DNA from: Dyadobacter subterraneus
Lineage (GTDB): Bacteria; Bacteroidota; Bacteroidia; Cytophagales; Spirosomataceae
Direction: 5' to 3'
DNA length: 64,000 bases
NCBI RefSeq assembly: GCF_015221875.1
Contig: NZ_JACYGY010000001.1
Coordinates: 5,186,501-5,250,500 of the forward strand
The translations under genes and the position numbers were made by a program. Below the pieces are notes generated by a model. That model ran no database searches, was not told the origin of the DNA, and worked only from the letters and a program-made list of their open reading frames with translations. Positions 9,658 to 19,733 of the stretch are shown piece after piece (the stretch's first letter is position 1; each line of letters opens with the position of its first letter).

Positions 9658-11355
9658 TCAATATCCAGGATTCTGTGGAAATACAGAAGCTCCATCTGTT
9701 CCTTTGTCACTTCTGTCAATTTGTGTTTGTGGAATTGGACGAAGATTATGTGTTTCCTTAATATTGTTAGCGGCGTCGCTATTATATTTTTTAACACGAT
9801 CAACCAAAACACCCCAACGTTTTAAATCCAGCCAACGGGTTTGTTCCCCCAATAATTCACGTCCACGTTCTTCCATAAGGAATTCCATTGTTGCATCAGC
9901 AGCAGTAATTTCCATGGCAGATTCTTTACCGGCAAAAGCTGCACGGCGGCGAACCATATTGATAGAAGCTGCTGCATCGGCAGTTTTTCCAAGTTTTATT
10001 TGTGCTTCGGCTAGCATCAAATACGTATCAGCCAAACGGAAAGCAAGATAATCACGGCTACCCGGTTCGTAAGTTTTGTCAATACGAAGCGGATCCATAA
10101 ATTTCACAAGCGTCGGAAAAAGCGACAAGTTATACAAACTTGGTACCAAAACCTGATAAGGCTTGGCAGCGCGTTGCGCCAATGTCCATTCAACACCCGG
10201 AATAAAGATCGTTGTATCACCCGCCTTATACGTCACAGATTTTTTTGAATTGTCAAAAACATTTGTGAAAGTTCCCGGATTGTTAGAAAGCCAGGTATCT
10301 CTGAACGTCTTTTTGTAACGTGAATCATTTACACGGTCCTTAAATACTGTTTCCAAAGCATAAGTTGTTGGTTTCAAACGCTTAAAGGGACGGCCGTAGA
10401 AAACATCACGAACCATACCTGCCTGCACATCATATTGCATACCGAAAAGCAAGTGAAGGTTGTTACCATTTCCGTTTGTAGTCGGGTCAGAAATATTGGT
10501 CAGCGGATCAGTTGTATACTGAACGGCGAAGACCACTTCATCATTAATTTCACCTGCACCCTGAACAAAAACACTGGCAAAATCCGGCAACAATTTGAAG
10601 CCATAATTACTTATTACATTCTGAGCATAAGTTGCTGCTTTTGAATAATCATCAGCTGCTTTTACGGAAGATGTAGCTTTGGCAAGATAAACTTTTGCAA
10701 GTAAATGTTCCGCTGCTGCTTTTGTTGCACGACCGTAATCAGCCGATTTCGCTTTATTCTCTAAACCTGGCAACGATTCTTCCAAATCTTTAATAATGGC
10801 TGCATACATTTCTGCATCCGAAGCCCGTTTGGTTGTTTTTGTCGGAAGAATTGTTTCGGTCAAACGAAGATCCACACCTCCAAACTCCTGAAACAGAATG
10901 AAATAATAATGAGCACGCAAGAATTTCATTTCCGCTACTCTTTGTGTTTTCACCGCATCCGTAACACCCGCCACGCCTGCTGCACGTTCAATAACGGCGT
11001 TGCAAGTATTGATACCTTTGTAAAGTTCTTCCCAAACTTCCTGAATAATACTAACTGTACCAATCAGCTGGGAATCGTAAAAGTGAAAACCTTTGAAACT
11101 TCCATCCGCACCGGCAGAATAAAGGTCAGTTCCATACTCGGTCATTGAAAGACCTCTCTCCGTTCCATAAAAATTTCTCAGTGAAGAATACGCTGCATTA
11201 GATGCCGAATTGAAACCGGCAGCAGTGGTCATGTAGTCGTCACCTATGCTGGAAATTACTTTTTCATCCAGTAAATCCTTACACGACTGGCCTATAAACA
11301 GGAAAGCCAGTATGCTTAGTGTTTTAAAAGATTTTGATAAATATGTCCGTGTCAT
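9658..11355 (-). CDS. RagB/SusD family nutrient-uptake lipoprotein (second pair)
   Basis: 565 aa from the ATG at 11355 (MTRTYLSKSFKTLSILAF). An in-frame start 11 codons upstream would put charged residues ahead of the signal and is less likely. The lipobox is FIGQSC, followed by KDLLDEKVISS. TPR-like helices, the RLADTYLMLAEAQIKLGK segment and the C-terminal 'LRPIPQTQID' are typical SusD. It lies 84 bp downstream of its SusC partner. The protein is about 50 residues shorter than the neighbouring SusD and clearly different in sequence, so the two pairs are not a recent duplication. Confidence 0.95.
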   Translation of the reverse strand: MTRTYLSKSFKTLSILAFLFIGQSCKDLLDEKVISSIGDDYMTTAAGFNSASNAAYSSLRNFYGTERGLSMTEYGTDLYSAGADGSFKGFHFYDSQLIGTVSIIQEVWEELYKGINTCNAVIERAAGVAGVTDAVKTQRVAEMKFLRAHYYFILFQEFGGVDLRLTETILPTKTTKRASDAEMYAAIIKDLEESLPGLENKAKSADYGRATKAAAEHLLAKVYLAKATSSVKAADDYSKAATYAQNVISNYGFKLLPDFASVFVQGAGEINDEVVFAVQYTTDPLTNISDPTTNGNGNNLHLLFGMQYDVQAGMVRDVFYGRPFKRLKPTTYALETVFKDRVNDSRYKKTFRDTWLSNNPGTFTNVFDNSKKSVTYKAGDTTIFIPGVEWTLAQRAAKPYQVLVPSLYNLSLFPTLVKFMDPLRIDKTYEPGSRDYLAFRLADTYLMLAEAQIKLGKTADAAASINMVRRRAAFAGKESAMEITAADATMEFLMEERGRELLGEQTRWLDLKRWGVLVDRVKKYNSDAANNIKETHNLRPIPQTQIDRSDKGTDGASVFPQNPGY

Positions 11356-11439
11356 TTTTTTAAATTTAAGATTGTTGTAACTGGCCACTCCTATTAATTC
11401 TTCTTGTACCGCTTGCGAATTGATCGGACAGCAGCCTGA

Positions 11440-14400
11440 TTAGAATTTAATATTTAATCCAAAAGTTGTAATCCTTGTTGCAGGCGTTACATCGCTGTTA
11501 ACATTTCCATCAGAAGATTCAGGATCTATACCATTGTATTTCGAGCGGTATTTCGAGAAAATGAATGGCTGCTGAATGCTTGAAAATAAACGAAGTGATT
11601 CAAGTCCAAGTTTTTGTACAAATTTTGGCGAGAAAGTATAGCCAATATTGATGTTACGAACCTTCACGAAAGAACCGTCAAAATAGATAAACGAAGTATT
11701 GTAAACCGGGAACTCCTGGTTGAAGTTTGGTCTCGGGAATTCGTTTGTAGGATTTTTAGGTGTCCAGTAATCAACTTTAATCTGGTTGTAACGTCCCTGT
11801 AAAGTCAGGTTGTCCTGATGGAACTTACTAAGAATTTTCTGACCAACACGTGCAAAGATGAAAAACGAAAGATCGATTCCTTTGAAACTGAAACGGTTGG
11901 TGATACCACCCTGCCATGAAGGAATATCCGATCCCAGAATTACGCGGTCGTTTGCGGTGATCTTTCCGTCTTTATCAGTGTCTTGAAGCTTAACTTGTCC
12001 CACTGTAAATCCTTGTGCTTTTGCCGCATCTTCCTCGCCAAGCTGCCAGATGCCAATTTTCTTGTAGTCATAGAATGAGTTAAGCGGATGTCCGATGAAC
12101 CATTTGTTACCAGTATCATCCACTTTACCGTTGTAAAGAGAAAGAATTGCTTCTTTGTTTTTATAGAATACGAAGTCAGTGCTCCATTTGAAACCGCTTT
12201 TCGAGTTAACGTTAACGGTTGAAACGCCAATTTCAATACCACGGTTACGTGTTTCACCAACGTTCCGCGTCACAGCGTTAAATCCGATTGAAGTTGGAAG
12301 CTGATCTGAAAGCAGCAAATCTGTTGTGTTGGTTTGATAAAGTTCGATAGAACCTGAAACCCGGTTTCCAAAGAAGCTATAATCAATACCAATGTTTTTA
12401 GTGCCCGAAGATTCCCATTTAAGATCAGGATTTCCAATTGAATTTGGACGATAACCATAAGCCGCAGCTGTTCCCCATGCATAAGAAGTACGTTTCAACA
12501 ATCCCTGAGTTTGGTATGGGGATACACCCTGGTTACCCGTTTTACCATAACTCGCACGGATTTTCAACTGATCGATCCACTTAATTCCTTTAAAAAATGG
12601 CTCGTTGTAAATGTTCCATGCTAAGGCAACACCCGGGAAATTACCATATTTAGTATTTTCTCCAAAACGGCTTGATCCGTCGCGACGTGCTGTAACTGTT
12701 ACAAGATATTTGTCATTATAATCATAATTCAGACGAACCATGTAGGAATTAAGCGTCCATTGGATAAGATTACTTCCCACACCCAAAACCGAACCTGCAT
12801 TACCAGCGTTGTAAAATTCCTGTCCTTCAACCGGAACTCCCTGCACCGCAATATTATTATATTCGAAATTGTCACGTTGGATAGACTGTAATGCTGTCAC
12901 GTTAAAATTGTGAACATTTGCGAAAGTCTTGCCGTATGTCAAAATGTTTTCAATTGTGTAGTTGAAACCAAACTGACTGTTTGTATTTGCTCTTGGTTGT
13001 CCTCCTTTGATATCATTGGTTTGTGCTCCAATAAAACGACCGGCACGGGAAATGCTAAAATCAGGTCCGAAGTTTGCGCGATATTTCAATCCCGGAAGAA
13101 TCTGAACTTCTGCATATAAACTGTTGAAGAAACGATATTTCTTGGTCTGATCTATCTGTGCACCTTTAACCAGCTCAGCCATTGGGTTGGTAAGAAGTGC
13201 GTCAGTTGTCTGAGCGAAAATAATCTTGCCATTATCGTCATAAGCGCGTGCCAGCGGATTTTGCGGCAATGTAGATCCGTATGGATTTCTGTTAGCTCCG
13301 TTACGGACGCTATACATAGTATACGATGAAACCCCAACCTTAACACGTTTATTAATATTGTGATCCAGGTTTACGCGAACCGAAGTACGTGTGAAGTCAA
13401 GACCAGGGATAATACCCTTATCTCTGAAAAATCCACCGGAAATATAAAACTGTGTTTTTTCATTTCCTCCCTGAACGCCAAGCGAATGATTTTGCTGGAA
13501 ACCTGTACGAATCATCATATCCTGATAGTCAGTAGTGCGGTTCTTGGCAATTCCGTCAAGTTCAACAGCCTCAAATAATTTAGAATCTGCATAAGCATCG
13601 GTAGTACCGGTCGGCACCACATTTCCTGCTTCATCTTTATAAGTACCAGTTGTTCTGCGCGATTCACGTTTCAATTCGGCATATTCCGCACCGTTCATCA
13701 GATTAACCTTGTCCAATGCATTGGTAGTACCAACATAAGTATCATAACTTACCGTTGTTTTTCCCTTTGTTGGCCCTCTTTTTGTACTGATCAACACAAC
13801 TCCGTTCGCACCTCTTGCTCCATAAATCGCAGTTGCCGTAGCATCTTTCAGGATTTCCATCGATGCAACATCATTTGGATTCATATCTTCATAACCGCCT
13901 GATACAAAATCAAATGGACGCGTTGCAAGCAATTCATTGCGATCTCCGGCAAGTGGAATACCATCAACTACATACAACGGATTGTTACCTGCACTGAATG
14001 AGCGGCGTCCGCGAATAAGGATTTTCGGAACAGTTCCCGGCTTGCTACCCGACTGCGCTACATCCACCCCGGCAACACGGCCCTGCAAAGCCTGTCCAAG
14101 GTTTGTGATAGGCATTTCATTGATCATTTTGGAGTTTACAGAAGAAATTGCACCAGTCAGCTGGCTTTTCTTTTGTGTACCATAACCTACAACGACAACT
14201 TCGCTCAGGTTTTTCATGTCGCTCGCAAGTATGATGTCAATCGTACTTTTAGCGCCAACTATTATTTCCTGTGTTACAAATCCTACCGAAGAAAAAACCA
14301 GTATCGAAGAATTATCGGGAACATCTATTTTAAATTTACCATCCACATCTGTGTTGGTACCTGTTCTGCTGCCTTTCAAAACAACAGACACGCCCGGAAC

Positions 14401-14577
14401 CGGTGTGTTATCCTCAGCAGATAATACCTGACCCGATATGGTTTTGTCTATCGCCATTTCTTTCGAAGACTTCCCTAAATTCATTGGCGAACCATGGGCT
14501 GAAAAGCTCAGGCTCATAACACCCATTACGGCACAGCCGAACAAGTATTGCCTAATGCACGTAAAGTTTTTTTTCAT
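11440..14577 (-). CDS. SusC/RagA family TonB-linked outer-membrane receptor (second pair)
   Basis: 1045 aa from the ATG at 14577 (MKKNFTCIRQYLFGCAVMGV), chosen because it begins a normal signal peptide. A carboxypeptidase-regulatory-like domain (ISGQVLSAEDNTPVPGVSV), the TonB-box-like LSEVVVVGYGTQKKSQLTGA, the plug signature ILKDATATAIYGARGANGVV and a C-terminal barrel are present. It has no STN domain. It forms an operon with the SusD-like gene at 9658-11355, closed by the hairpin at 9582-9619. Substrate unknown. Confidence 0.95.
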   Translation of the reverse strand: MKKNFTCIRQYLFGCAVMGVMSLSFSAHGSPMNLGKSSKEMAIDKTISGQVLSAEDNTPVPGVSVVLKGSRTGTNTDVDGKFKIDVPDNSSILVFSSVGFVTQEIIVGAKSTIDIILASDMKNLSEVVVVGYGTQKKSQLTGAISSVNSKMINEMPITNLGQALQGRVAGVDVAQSGSKPGTVPKILIRGRRSFSAGNNPLYVVDGIPLAGDRNELLATRPFDFVSGGYEDMNPNDVASMEILKDATATAIYGARGANGVVLISTKRGPTKGKTTVSYDTYVGTTNALDKVNLMNGAEYAELKRESRRTTGTYKDEAGNVVPTGTTDAYADSKLFEAVELDGIAKNRTTDYQDMMIRTGFQQNHSLGVQGGNEKTQFYISGGFFRDKGIIPGLDFTRTSVRVNLDHNINKRVKVGVSSYTMYSVRNGANRNPYGSTLPQNPLARAYDDNGKIIFAQTTDALLTNPMAELVKGAQIDQTKKYRFFNSLYAEVQILPGLKYRANFGPDFSISRAGRFIGAQTNDIKGGQPRANTNSQFGFNYTIENILTYGKTFANVHNFNVTALQSIQRDNFEYNNIAVQGVPVEGQEFYNAGNAGSVLGVGSNLIQWTLNSYMVRLNYDYNDKYLVTVTARRDGSSRFGENTKYGNFPGVALAWNIYNEPFFKGIKWIDQLKIRASYGKTGNQGVSPYQTQGLLKRTSYAWGTAAAYGYRPNSIGNPDLKWESSGTKNIGIDYSFFGNRVSGSIELYQTNTTDLLLSDQLPTSIGFNAVTRNVGETRNRGIEIGVSTVNVNSKSGFKWSTDFVFYKNKEAILSLYNGKVDDTGNKWFIGHPLNSFYDYKKIGIWQLGEEDAAKAQGFTVGQVKLQDTDKDGKITANDRVILGSDIPSWQGGITNRFSFKGIDLSFFIFARVGQKILSKFHQDNLTLQGRYNQIKVDYWTPKNPTNEFPRPNFNQEFPVYNTSFIYFDGSFVKVRNINIGYTFSPKFVQKLGLESLRLFSSIQQPFIFSKYRSKYNGIDPESSDGNVNSDVTPATRITTFGLNIKF

Positions 14578-15444
14578 ACTGTATTGTGACTTTAGAATTA
14601 AAAATGTTTTAAAACTCAATGTTGCTGACGAGGAAACTGCTGCTTACCCCTATAAATGATTTAATTTTTTCGTCAAATATTTATAAGTGTGTTATGTAAC
14701 TTATATATATTTAGAATTTTGTCAGGTTTGGTTATCAATAAACAAGGACGAATGAAGGAGAGATTTTAGAGCCAACTCTGTACAAATTTTGATTAATGCA
14801 GACACCTTGTAACTGGATAATCAGGAATCGTCGTTTTTTTAAGCATAGGTGGAGAGGACAGGTTAATTATTAAATCTTGATAAAATGTATTCTGGGTTGT
14901 TCAAGGGATAAGTATTTTAATTGCCTGATTATTAGCTGATGAATTACTGTAAGCTTATTGAACAAAACCAATAAATCTAGTTTTTTGCACACAAAGTACA
15001 ATTCTCAATTTCTGGTTGAGATTATAGAAAGCAGATGAGAATGGGAAAGGAAAGATGAATTTTATTTATGCAATCGTTATCGGGAACGTTGCCATTATAT
15101 GGATCATCGAATATTTTATGGTAAAATACTGACAATTATGGGTAATATTTATAAATTTAAAATTCTATGAAACAGTAATAAAATTGTACTTTATAAATAT
15201 TTAGTACAAATAATATAGCTTCATTTTTAATTAAAAATAAGAAAATAAAAGTCCGGAATTTACTTTCTGATAATCGTATCTATATGCTTAAAATGAGAAA
15301 TTTATAAATAATAAAAAGATTCCGATTTGCTTTAAAACCGGAACTATGACTCGTTTACACGAAGAAATGTTTAATAAAGTAAGGGAAGCAGAAAATCGGG
15401 ATGGTTAGTTTTTCCTAAAAAAACATAACCGGAGGAGGACAAAA
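14578..15444. other. 867-bp AT-rich stretch with little recognisable content
   Basis: The left part is the leader of the SusC gene at 14577. The rest is strongly AT-rich, with stops in all frames. Two tiny frames were seen: a 25-codon hydrophobic one at 15055-15132 (listed separately) and a 20-codon one at 15345-15407, not supported by anything else. It may be decayed sequence that once belonged with the truncated FecR-like gene to its right. Confidence 0.4.
15055..15132 (+). CDS. Possible 25-residue hydrophobic peptide
   Basis: A short frame ATG to TGA encodes a single potential membrane helix (NFIYAIVIGNVAIIWIIEYF) ending MVKY. A purine-rich GGGAAAGGAAAG lies immediately before the ATG. 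Nothing else supports expression, and hydrophobic frames arise by chance in AT-rich DNA. Confidence 0.2.
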   Translation: MNFIYAIVIGNVAIIWIIEYFMVKY

Positions 15445-15834
15445 TTACCTGATAAAAATCAGGAAAATAAAACATAAAATCCCCAGAAGAGCCATTGAAA
15501 TCACACCCAGAATAATGTTGTTTGGCTTTAAAATTTCGGGCAAAGTATCTTGTTGAGAGTCGCCCGGCTCCCTGTCTTTAATAATCTCAAGAGAAGTTCT
15601 GATACGATCCCACAACGAATTAACATCTTGATTAGAAAGCGTTTCCGGTCTCCACTCTGATGTAATCAACACTAATTCACGGGCTTTATCAATCGTATCT
15701 TTTTTGTTTGGATATTTTATCATCCAGTTTTCCCAGAAAGAGCGTATAGGCGGATCATTTGGAAAACGAACCCATCGGATAAAAAGGTTTTCCATCGCCA
15801 ACTCTTCGGCCGAATACTCCGAGTAGGGTTTCAT
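15445..15834 (-). CDS. Truncated FecR-like anti-sigma protein (N-domain plus one helix)
   Basis: 129 aa from the ATG at 15834; an upstream TTG at 15885 is in frame but the ATG begins exactly where FecR proteins begin. Residues 1-60 (YSAEELAMENLFIRWV, FWENWMIKYPNKKD) match the cytoplasmic sigma-binding domain of FecR proteins and align in layout with the full FecR protein at 62311-63438. Residues about 108-128 are one membrane helix. The periplasmic FecR and DUF4974 domains are absent and the protein stops directly after the helix. No sigma factor or STN-type receptor is adjacent. It could be a remnant or a constitutive anti-sigma factor without a sensor. Confidence 0.6.
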   Translation of the reverse strand: MKPYSEYSAEELAMENLFIRWVRFPNDPPIRSFWENWMIKYPNKKDTIDKARELVLITSEWRPETLSNQDVNSLWDRIRTSLEIIKDREPGDSQQDTLPEILKPNNIILGVISMALLGILCFIFLIFIR

Positions 15835-16268
15835 CAGTTGCGCATTAAGAGTGTTAAGCGAATGTTCGTCTGTTGTACCAAACAAAACACATCCGGCAAT
15901 TATTTAAAAATTTTACTTGGTGTCAATCTTTACTTGTTGATTATTTAAAAAAGGAAGATCATTTGCTTTTATACTCTATTGTAATAAAAACAGATTTATA
16001 ATTCCGAGCATCATCCGCCCAAAAAGATAAGCACAATTTTAACTTTGGACTTGTTCGATTTCCTGTAAACGCTAAAAGTTTTAAAAAAGATAGACCGATT
16101 GCCATATAAAGTCAAGTCCTGAATCAGTCGTGCAGAAGAATAAAAATGAAAGCAAAAAGGAGCTAAACGCCTAAGTTGGTAATTAATAACGTGGTCGTAA
16201 TTACCAAATTGCATTTTTCACTAACTTTACGGACATTTTCACAGAGATTTAGTACCAAATTACATACA
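15835..16268. other. Divergent intergenic region upstream of alaS
   Basis: No gene seen. It lies between the leftward FecR-like gene and rightward alaS. A TAACTTTG matching the TAnnTTTG -7 box is at 16039-16046 on the plus strand, and a one-mismatch TAACTTTA is at 16222-16229, closer to the alaS start. Neither has a convincing TTTG at -33. Confidence 0.35.
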
Positions 16269-18917
16269 ATGACTTCGCATCAGATACGCCAGTCTTTTCT
16301 GGATTTTTTCCGTAGTAAAGATCACCTTATTGTTCCTTCGGCTCCTTTGGTAGCTAAGAATGACCCAACCCTGATGTTCAACAACTCAGGAATGGCCCAG
16401 TTCAAAGATTTCTTTTTGGGTAATGGCACACCGCCTTCACGCCGCATTGCGGATACACAAAAATGCCTTCGCGTTTCAGGTAAACATAATGATTTAGAGG
16501 ATGTTGGGTTTGACACCTATCACCACACAATGTTTGAAATGCTGGGAAACTGGTCGTTTGGAGATTATTTCAAGAAGGAAGCGATAAGCTGGGCTTGGGA
16601 ATTACTGACCGAAGTTTATAAACTTCCCAAAGAGAGACTTTATGTTTCTGTTTTTGAGGGCGATGCGAAAGACGGCGTTCCTTTTGACCAGGAAGCATGG
16701 GATTTGTGGGTACCGATTGTTGGTGAAGACCGCATTATTCTTGGTAATAAAAAAGACAATTTCTGGGAAATGGGCGATACCGGCCCATGCGGACCTTGTT
16801 CCGAAATTCATATCGATTTGCGTCCGCAGGCAGATGTGGATTTAATTTCCGGAAAATCCCTGGTCAATAATGATCACCCTCAGGTAGTTGAAATCTGGAA
16901 CCTTGTATTTATGCAGTTTGAGCGTAAAGCAGACAGTTCTTTGATTCCTTTGCCTGCTACGCACGTAGATACCGGAATGGGTTTTGAACGCCTTTGTATG
17001 GCAGTTCAGGCAAAAATGTCAAATTATGATACGGACGTTTTCCAGAATACAATTCAGGTTTTGGAAAAATTATCAGGAAAAACTTATGGTAGCGATGAGC
17101 CTTTTACGGATATCGCCATGCGCGTTATTTCTGATCATATTCGTGCAGTTGCCTTTGCAATTACGGACGGACAACTGCCTTCCAATGTAAAAGCGGGTTA
17201 TGTGATTCGCCGGATTTTGCGCCGTGCGGTTCGTTACGGATATTCCTATTTAGGTTTTTCTGAACCGTTTTTCCATAAGCTGATTCCGGTTCTTTCGGAT
17301 CAATTCAAGGACGTTTTCCCTGAACTTACTTCTCAAGAAGAATTTGTTACCCGCGTTATTCTGGAAGAAGAAAAAAGTTTTCTACGTACACTTGAATCAG
17401 GACTGAAACGTCTTGATATCATTATGACTTCGTTAAAAGAAAAAGAAACGAATGTCATTGCTGGTGATGAAGTTTTTGAACTGAGTGATACTTTCGGTTT
17501 TCCGGTAGATTTAACGGCGCTGATCGCAAGGGAAAAAAGTTTTATTATTGATGAAGCAGGATTCCAGGATGCATTGGCAGCGCAAAAAGCTAGATCACGC
17601 CAGGATGCAGCCAAGGAAGCTACTGACTGGATTGAACTTCGTGAATCAGATGGTGTTGAATTTTTGGGTTACGATTTTGAAGAAACACACAGCCATATTG
17701 TAAAATACCGCAAGGTAAAAACCAAAACCGGCGACGAATATCATATCGTTCTGGACCGCACTCCTTTTTATGCTGAAATGGGTGGACAGGTTGGAGATAC
17801 CGGCACGCTTCATTTCAATGCAAACGGTGAATCCAAAGTTGTCAATATTACTGATACGAAAAAGGAAAACGATCTTTTTGTTCATATTTCAAAAGATAAA
17901 AACCTTGACGATGCTTTACAAAATGCTGGTATAGTTGTTGCCCATATTGACGAGGAACGTAGAAATAAAATTAAAGCAAACCACTCGGCTACGCACTTGA
18001 TGTTGTCGTCGATGCGTGAAGTTTTGGGAACGCATATCGGACAAAAAGGATCTTATCTTAACGACGAATTATTACGTTTCGACTTTTCACATTTTTCAAA
18101 AGTTACCGATGAGGAATTGAAGAAAATCGAGGATCGCGTTAATGAAAAAATCCGTGAGAACATTCCATTAAAAGTAATGACCAATGTACCGATTCAGGAA
18201 GCAATTGCAATGGGCGCGACAGCAACTTTTGGTGAAAAATATGGCGATTTTGTAAGAGTAATCATCTTTGACCCTGAATTTTCTTTTGAACTTTGCGGAG
18301 GAACGCACATTCCTTCTACGGGTGAAATTGGTGTTTTCAAATTTATTTCGGAAGGTTCAGTTTCAGCCGGTGTTCGTCGTGTAGAAGCCGTTACTGGTGA
18401 AAAAGCATTGGAAATAATGCGTCAGCAGGAAGAAACTCTGACACAGATAAAAGAGCTTTTAAAAGGTCCTAAGGACATTGTAAAAGCTGTTGAAAATTTG
18501 CTTGAAGAGCGTACTCAACTGCAAAAACGCATTGAAGGTTTGGAAAATGAAAAAATCCAGACTTTGAAATTACATCTGCTTGACAATGTGAAGAGTTACC
18601 AAACTTTCAATCTTATAATTGAAAAAGTAAATGTGCCAAGTGCAGATTCTCTGAAACAACTTTCGTACGAACTTCGTGATCAGGTTGAAAATCTAATCGC
18701 GGTATTCGGAACAGAAATTGCCGGAAAACCTCAGATTTCAGTATTTATTGCTGAAAATGTGGTTCAGAGTTCAGGTTTGAATGCCGGCAGTATTGTCAAA
18801 GATCTTGCAAAAGAAATTCGTGGTGGTGGAGGTGGACAACCTTTCTTTGCAACAGCGGGAGGTTCAGATGCGAGCGGTCTTGATAAGGCGCTTGAAAAAG
18901 CAAAAGGTTTATTTTAA
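16269..18917 (+). CDS. alaS: Alanyl-tRNA synthetase
   Basis: 882 aa from the ATG at 16269 (MTSHQIRQSFLDFFRSKDH), close to the 876 aa of the E. coli enzyme; an upstream in-frame start would add 31 unrelated residues. It charges tRNA-Ala in the cytoplasm. The class II catalytic domain occupies about residues 1-250, with MFNNSGMAQFKDFFLG and FWEMGDTGPCGPCSEIH. The editing-domain zinc ligands are visible: HSATH (His572, His576) and CGGTH (Cys676, His680). The C-terminal DHHA1-type segment ends with GGGGGQPFFATAGG. Single gene, closed by the bidirectional terminator at 18932-18969. Confidence 0.98.
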   Translation: MTSHQIRQSFLDFFRSKDHLIVPSAPLVAKNDPTLMFNNSGMAQFKDFFLGNGTPPSRRIADTQKCLRVSGKHNDLEDVGFDTYHHTMFEMLGNWSFGDYFKKEAISWAWELLTEVYKLPKERLYVSVFEGDAKDGVPFDQEAWDLWVPIVGEDRIILGNKKDNFWEMGDTGPCGPCSEIHIDLRPQADVDLISGKSLVNNDHPQVVEIWNLVFMQFERKADSSLIPLPATHVDTGMGFERLCMAVQAKMSNYDTDVFQNTIQVLEKLSGKTYGSDEPFTDIAMRVISDHIRAVAFAITDGQLPSNVKAGYVIRRILRRAVRYGYSYLGFSEPFFHKLIPVLSDQFKDVFPELTSQEEFVTRVILEEEKSFLRTLESGLKRLDIIMTSLKEKETNVIAGDEVFELSDTFGFPVDLTALIAREKSFIIDEAGFQDALAAQKARSRQDAAKEATDWIELRESDGVEFLGYDFEETHSHIVKYRKVKTKTGDEYHIVLDRTPFYAEMGGQVGDTGTLHFNANGESKVVNITDTKKENDLFVHISKDKNLDDALQNAGIVVAHIDEERRNKIKANHSATHLMLSSMREVLGTHIGQKGSYLNDELLRFDFSHFSKVTDEELKKIEDRVNEKIRENIPLKVMTNVPIQEAIAMGATATFGEKYGDFVRVIIFDPEFSFELCGGTHIPSTGEIGVFKFISEGSVSAGVRRVEAVTGEKALEIMRQQEETLTQIKELLKGPKDIVKAVENLLEERTQLQKRIEGLENEKIQTLKLHLLDNVKSYQTFNLIIEKVNVPSADSLKQLSYELRDQVENLIAVFGTEIAGKPQISVFIAENVVQSSGLNAGSIVKDLAKEIRGGGGGQPFFATAGGSDASGLDKALEKAKGLF

Positions 18918-18931
18918 CAGTAGCCGATATA

Positions 18932-18969
18932 CGAAAAAAGCGGAACCTGAACAGGTTCCGCTTTTTTCG
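18932..18969. terminator. Bidirectional terminator between alaS and the CHRD gene
   Basis: Perfect 18-bp stem (18932-18949 and 18952-18969) with a two-base loop. The A6 and T6 ends of the arms give a U-run in both directions. It serves two convergent genes. Confidence 0.9.
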
Positions 18970-18982
18970 TGCCTTACTTTAA

Positions 18983-19474
18983 TTATTCCTTCGCTGACAA
19001 TTGCCCGCGAATAGCTCCGTTTGGATATTCCTTTGTATGAATGTTGACATAGTACAGACCGGCCTTCAAATCGGTAACCTGATCTGCCGTAAGCGTATCT
19101 GTAAATGCGAATGGATTGGTAAATGTTGTTCCGAAATCTATTACTACTGCACCAGTGGAATCAACGGCTCCCTTATGAATATGCCATGCAGTTGGTATAA
19201 AAGCAGTGGTAGAATCTCCCGCGGTTGAATCCGAGGTGGCGGTGTCGCTGTAAGCAATATTTAATTTCAAAATGTTGGTTTCCTGATCCAACGTTCCGTC
19301 CACTGTACCGGTAGCTGTTAATGTGTTTGCAGGCCTTTCGTTCGCTCCTGAAAGTGTGGTGGTAACTTTTAAAGTTGGCAAAACATCTACTGGTGGTGTT
19401 ACATCGTCATCGTCATCTTTACAGCCCCACGCCACCCCTAATACGCAAATACCTATAAACGCAAATTTCTTCAT
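18983..19474 (-). CDS. CHRD-domain lipoprotein
   Basis: 163 aa from the ATG at 19474 (MKKFAFIGICVLGVAWGCKD); an ATG at 19492 is also possible. The signal peptide ends at a lipobox-like VAWGC, then an acidic DDDDD tract, so it is likely a surface or periplasmic lipoprotein. Residues about 40-160 form a CHRD domain: LSGANERPA near the start, WHIHKGAVDSTGAVV in the middle and the closing GLYYVNIHTKEYPNGAIRGQ. The function of bacterial CHRD domains is not established. The gene stands alone, convergent with alaS. Confidence 0.8.
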   Translation of the reverse strand: MKKFAFIGICVLGVAWGCKDDDDDVTPPVDVLPTLKVTTTLSGANERPANTLTATGTVDGTLDQETNILKLNIAYSDTATSDSTAGDSTTAFIPTAWHIHKGAVDSTGAVVIDFGTTFTNPFAFTDTLTADQVTDLKAGLYYVNIHTKEYPNGAIRGQLSAKE

Positions 19475-19733
19475 ACTTGTCAATCTGTTCATACTCGTTG
19501 AATTAAGTGGAAAATTGGTTATCAACGGATGGTCAGTAAAAAACAATACCAATTCTTGGAAAAAGGCTAAGTGTATAAAAGCTAAGGTTTAACCAAATAT
19601 CAGATAATCAACAATTTGTAGATTAAGTACTCTTTTTGCTGAATTAGGCGACAAAATGATGACATCTTAAATGTTAATGAATATTAATATGAAAATTAGT
19701 ATCGTTCCACATTTTTGGATCCAGCAAATCCTG

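Noticed and set aside
14173..14659. Plus-strand frames opposite the start of the second SusC gene
   Set aside because: They are antisense to the strongly supported carboxypeptidase-regulatory and signal regions of SusC and show no protein-like features.
15345..15407. 20-codon frame MTRLHEEMFNKVREAENRDG
   Set aside because: Too short to judge, no promoter, no neighbour; kept only as part of the description of the empty region.
16011..16214. 67-codon minus-strand frame upstream of alaS
   Set aside because: Lies in the AT-rich divergent intergenic region, overlaps likely promoter sequence, no hydrophobic or domain pattern.
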